DNA from: Burkholderiales bacterium UBA6064
Lineage (GTDB): Bacteria > Pseudomonadota > Gammaproteobacteria > Burkholderiales > Burkholderiaceae_B
Assembly: GCA_002428895.1 (NCBI GenBank)
Contig: DIYC01000128.1
Location: 13,809-21,180, forward strand
Length of the DNA stretch: 7,372 bases
Reading direction: 5' to 3'
How positions within the stretch are numbered: position 1 is the stretch's first letter; each line of letters begins with the position of its first letter. Of this stretch, positions 6,355 to 7,372 are shown one piece after another. The notes under the pieces were generated by a model. It saw only the letters and a program-made list of their open reading frames with translations. It did not search any database and was not told the origin of the DNA. The position numbers were made by a program, and so were the translations under genes.

Positions 6355-7372
6355 TGGATCAGCTTGACTATAACAATCCGGATATTCAAGAAGAAACGAA
6401 TGGCAATTCTGATGTTCAACCGTTTCGAATTACAGAATTACGTGATCTTGGTGAAAAAGAACTAGGTGTTTGTTATGTTTCAGATAGTTTAGTTCCTCGC
6501 TGTCAATCTTATGAGATGATAATTCCGGGTTTAAAAAAGTCAGTTTTTGTCCGCCAAGAAGGATTTGATTTTCAAATCGATCTGCGCAAATATTGTTTTA
6601 TGAATGTCGTGGATGAAAATGGAAAGCCGTTGACTTTGGGTTTGTTACCTCAGATGATTTGGGATAAATCAGGCTATTGGCTAACAACAGACTTGATTGA
6701 TTGGGCAAAAACCAACGAGCCACAAATTATTGATATCGTTTTGTATGCGCTAAAAGAAATTTTTGATTTCTTGGGTTTTTCTTATATTGAAACGTCTACA
6801 AAATTCGGTATTTCGTCTTTATCAAATGATCTTTGTTACGTCATGAGTCCTAACAATTTGCCGCAATTGTTGATCCAGGCAAACAAAGAGACTCTAGATG
6901 AAATTGAGTTCAAATTAAGGCATTACAGTACCCATTATCACAAAAATTGCTTGTGGTTGGGCTCTAAAGTGAATTTTCCTTTGGATTGTTACCTTTTGGC
7001 TTTTAAGTCTTTATTTTCGGTGAAAGAAATTTCTGCTTTGCAGATTGGTGACCTAATTCGATTGCAACAACGGGAAAGCCCTAAAAACATGGTGTTATTG
7101 AACGCTAGGGTTCTTTGTAAAGGGTTACAGTCAAAAAACTGGGTTCAGAATGTATTTTTAAAAATTACAAATGAGGGTTTTGAAATGGAGTTTGATGATG
7201 ACGAGTGGCAACTTGAGGACGGTAATCCCGACCTAGATGGTTTAAATGACTATTCTCAGCAGGGTGCTGATTTTAAGCTTGCAGAGCAAGGCCCCGATGC
7301 AATTCATTTGGACTTACATATAGGCAGTACCACTTTGTCTTTTAATGAGTTGTGTAATGTTCAGCAAGGAAG
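6351..7372 (+). CDS. sctQ: T3SS cytoplasmic ring / sorting platform protein SctQ, 3' end outside window
   Basis: SctQ forms the pods below the basal body that recruit SctK, SctL-SctN and secretion substrates. The frame is open from ATG at 6351 to the right edge (340 codons plus two bases). ATG at 6354 is an equally possible start; GGA at 6342-6344 is a weak ribosome site for either. Residues 1-190 match the variable N-terminal part. About 200-275 look like the first SpoA domain (FPLDCYLLAFKSLFSVKEIS at 209-228, then LQIGDLIRL at 230-238). Residues 276-318 form an acidic linker. The second SpoA domain begins near 319 (LDLHIGSTTLSFNELCNVQQG) and is cut by the edge. It is one continuous frame, unlike the split hrcQa/hrcQb of Pseudomonas syringae, and already longer than YscQ (about 307 residues, from memory). 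SpoA repeats and position after sctO support the call; exact domain limits are estimates. Confidence 0.9.
   Translation, partial: MMDQLDYNNPDIQEETNGNSDVQPFRITELRDLGEKELGVCYVSDSLVPRCQSYEMIIPGLKKSVFVRQEGFDFQIDLRKYCFMNVVDENGKPLTLGLLPQMIWDKSGYWLTTDLIDWAKTNEPQIIDIVLYALKEIFDFLGFSYIETSTKFGISSLSNDLCYVMSPNNLPQLLIQANKETLDEIEFKLRHYSTHYHKNCLWLGSKVNFPLDCYLLAFKSLFSVKEISALQIGDLIRLQQRESPKNMVLLNARVLCKGLQSKNWVQNVFLKITNEGFEMEFDDDEWQLEDGNPDLDGLNDYSQQGADFKLAEQGPDAIHLDLHIGSTTLSFNELCNVQQG
7173..7187 (+). promoter_or_regulatory. Possible internal translation start for a C-terminal SctQ fragment
   Basis: GAGGG (7173-7177) lies seven bases before an in-frame ATG (7185-7187, codon 279 counted from 6351). This sits after the first SpoA domain and before the acidic linker and second SpoA domain. 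YscQ, SsaQ and SpaO are known to yield a short C-terminal product from an internal start at the equivalent place. The sequence pattern is seen; actual use is inferred. Confidence 0.5.

Overview
The window looks like a chromosomal segment of a fairly AT-rich gammaproteobacterium. It carries the 3' end of a housekeeping gene (metH, cobalamin-dependent methionine synthase) followed by the start of a non-flagellar type III secretion system (T3SS, injectisome) operon. The gammaproteobacterial guess rests on the general look of the MetH fragment and on the T3SS layout. The genus cannot be named from sequence alone.

Layout: 1-1331 is the metH C-terminus, on the + strand and cut by the left edge. 1332-1491 is a 160-bp non-coding spacer with three inverted repeats and one candidate ECF-sigma-type promoter. 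1492-7372 is a tightly packed, same-strand run: sctV (export gate), sctD (inner-membrane ring, FHA-like), sctN (ATPase), sctO (central stalk) and the start of sctQ (cytoplasmic ring/sorting platform, cut by the right edge). All four gene junctions overlap by 1 or 4 bases (ATGA, ATGA, TGATG, ATGA), which points to one translationally coupled transcript. sctQ has no stop in the window; it reads open from 6351 to the right edge.

How they work together: SctD builds the inner ring of the basal body. SctV forms the nonameric export gate inside it. SctN is the hexameric ATPase below the gate, SctO is the stalk coupling ATPase to gate, and SctQ forms the cytoplasmic pods that sort substrates. The order V-D-N-O-Q resembles the hrcV-hrpQ-hrcN-hrpO-hrpP-hrcQ arrangement of the Hrp1 family of plant-associated bacteria. 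Two differences stand out: no needle-length/substrate-switch gene (sctP/hrpP) lies between sctO and sctQ, and no gatekeeper gene (sctW/hrpJ) precedes sctV.

Most notable: a GGAACT-N15-TCACTAA element upstream of sctV resembles the Hrp box read by the ECF sigma factor HrpL, and an in-frame ATG at 7185 inside sctQ with a good Shine-Dalgarno could produce a separate C-terminal SctQ fragment. The core apparatus is a known system. Novelty, if any, lies in its regulation, its missing parts and its host.
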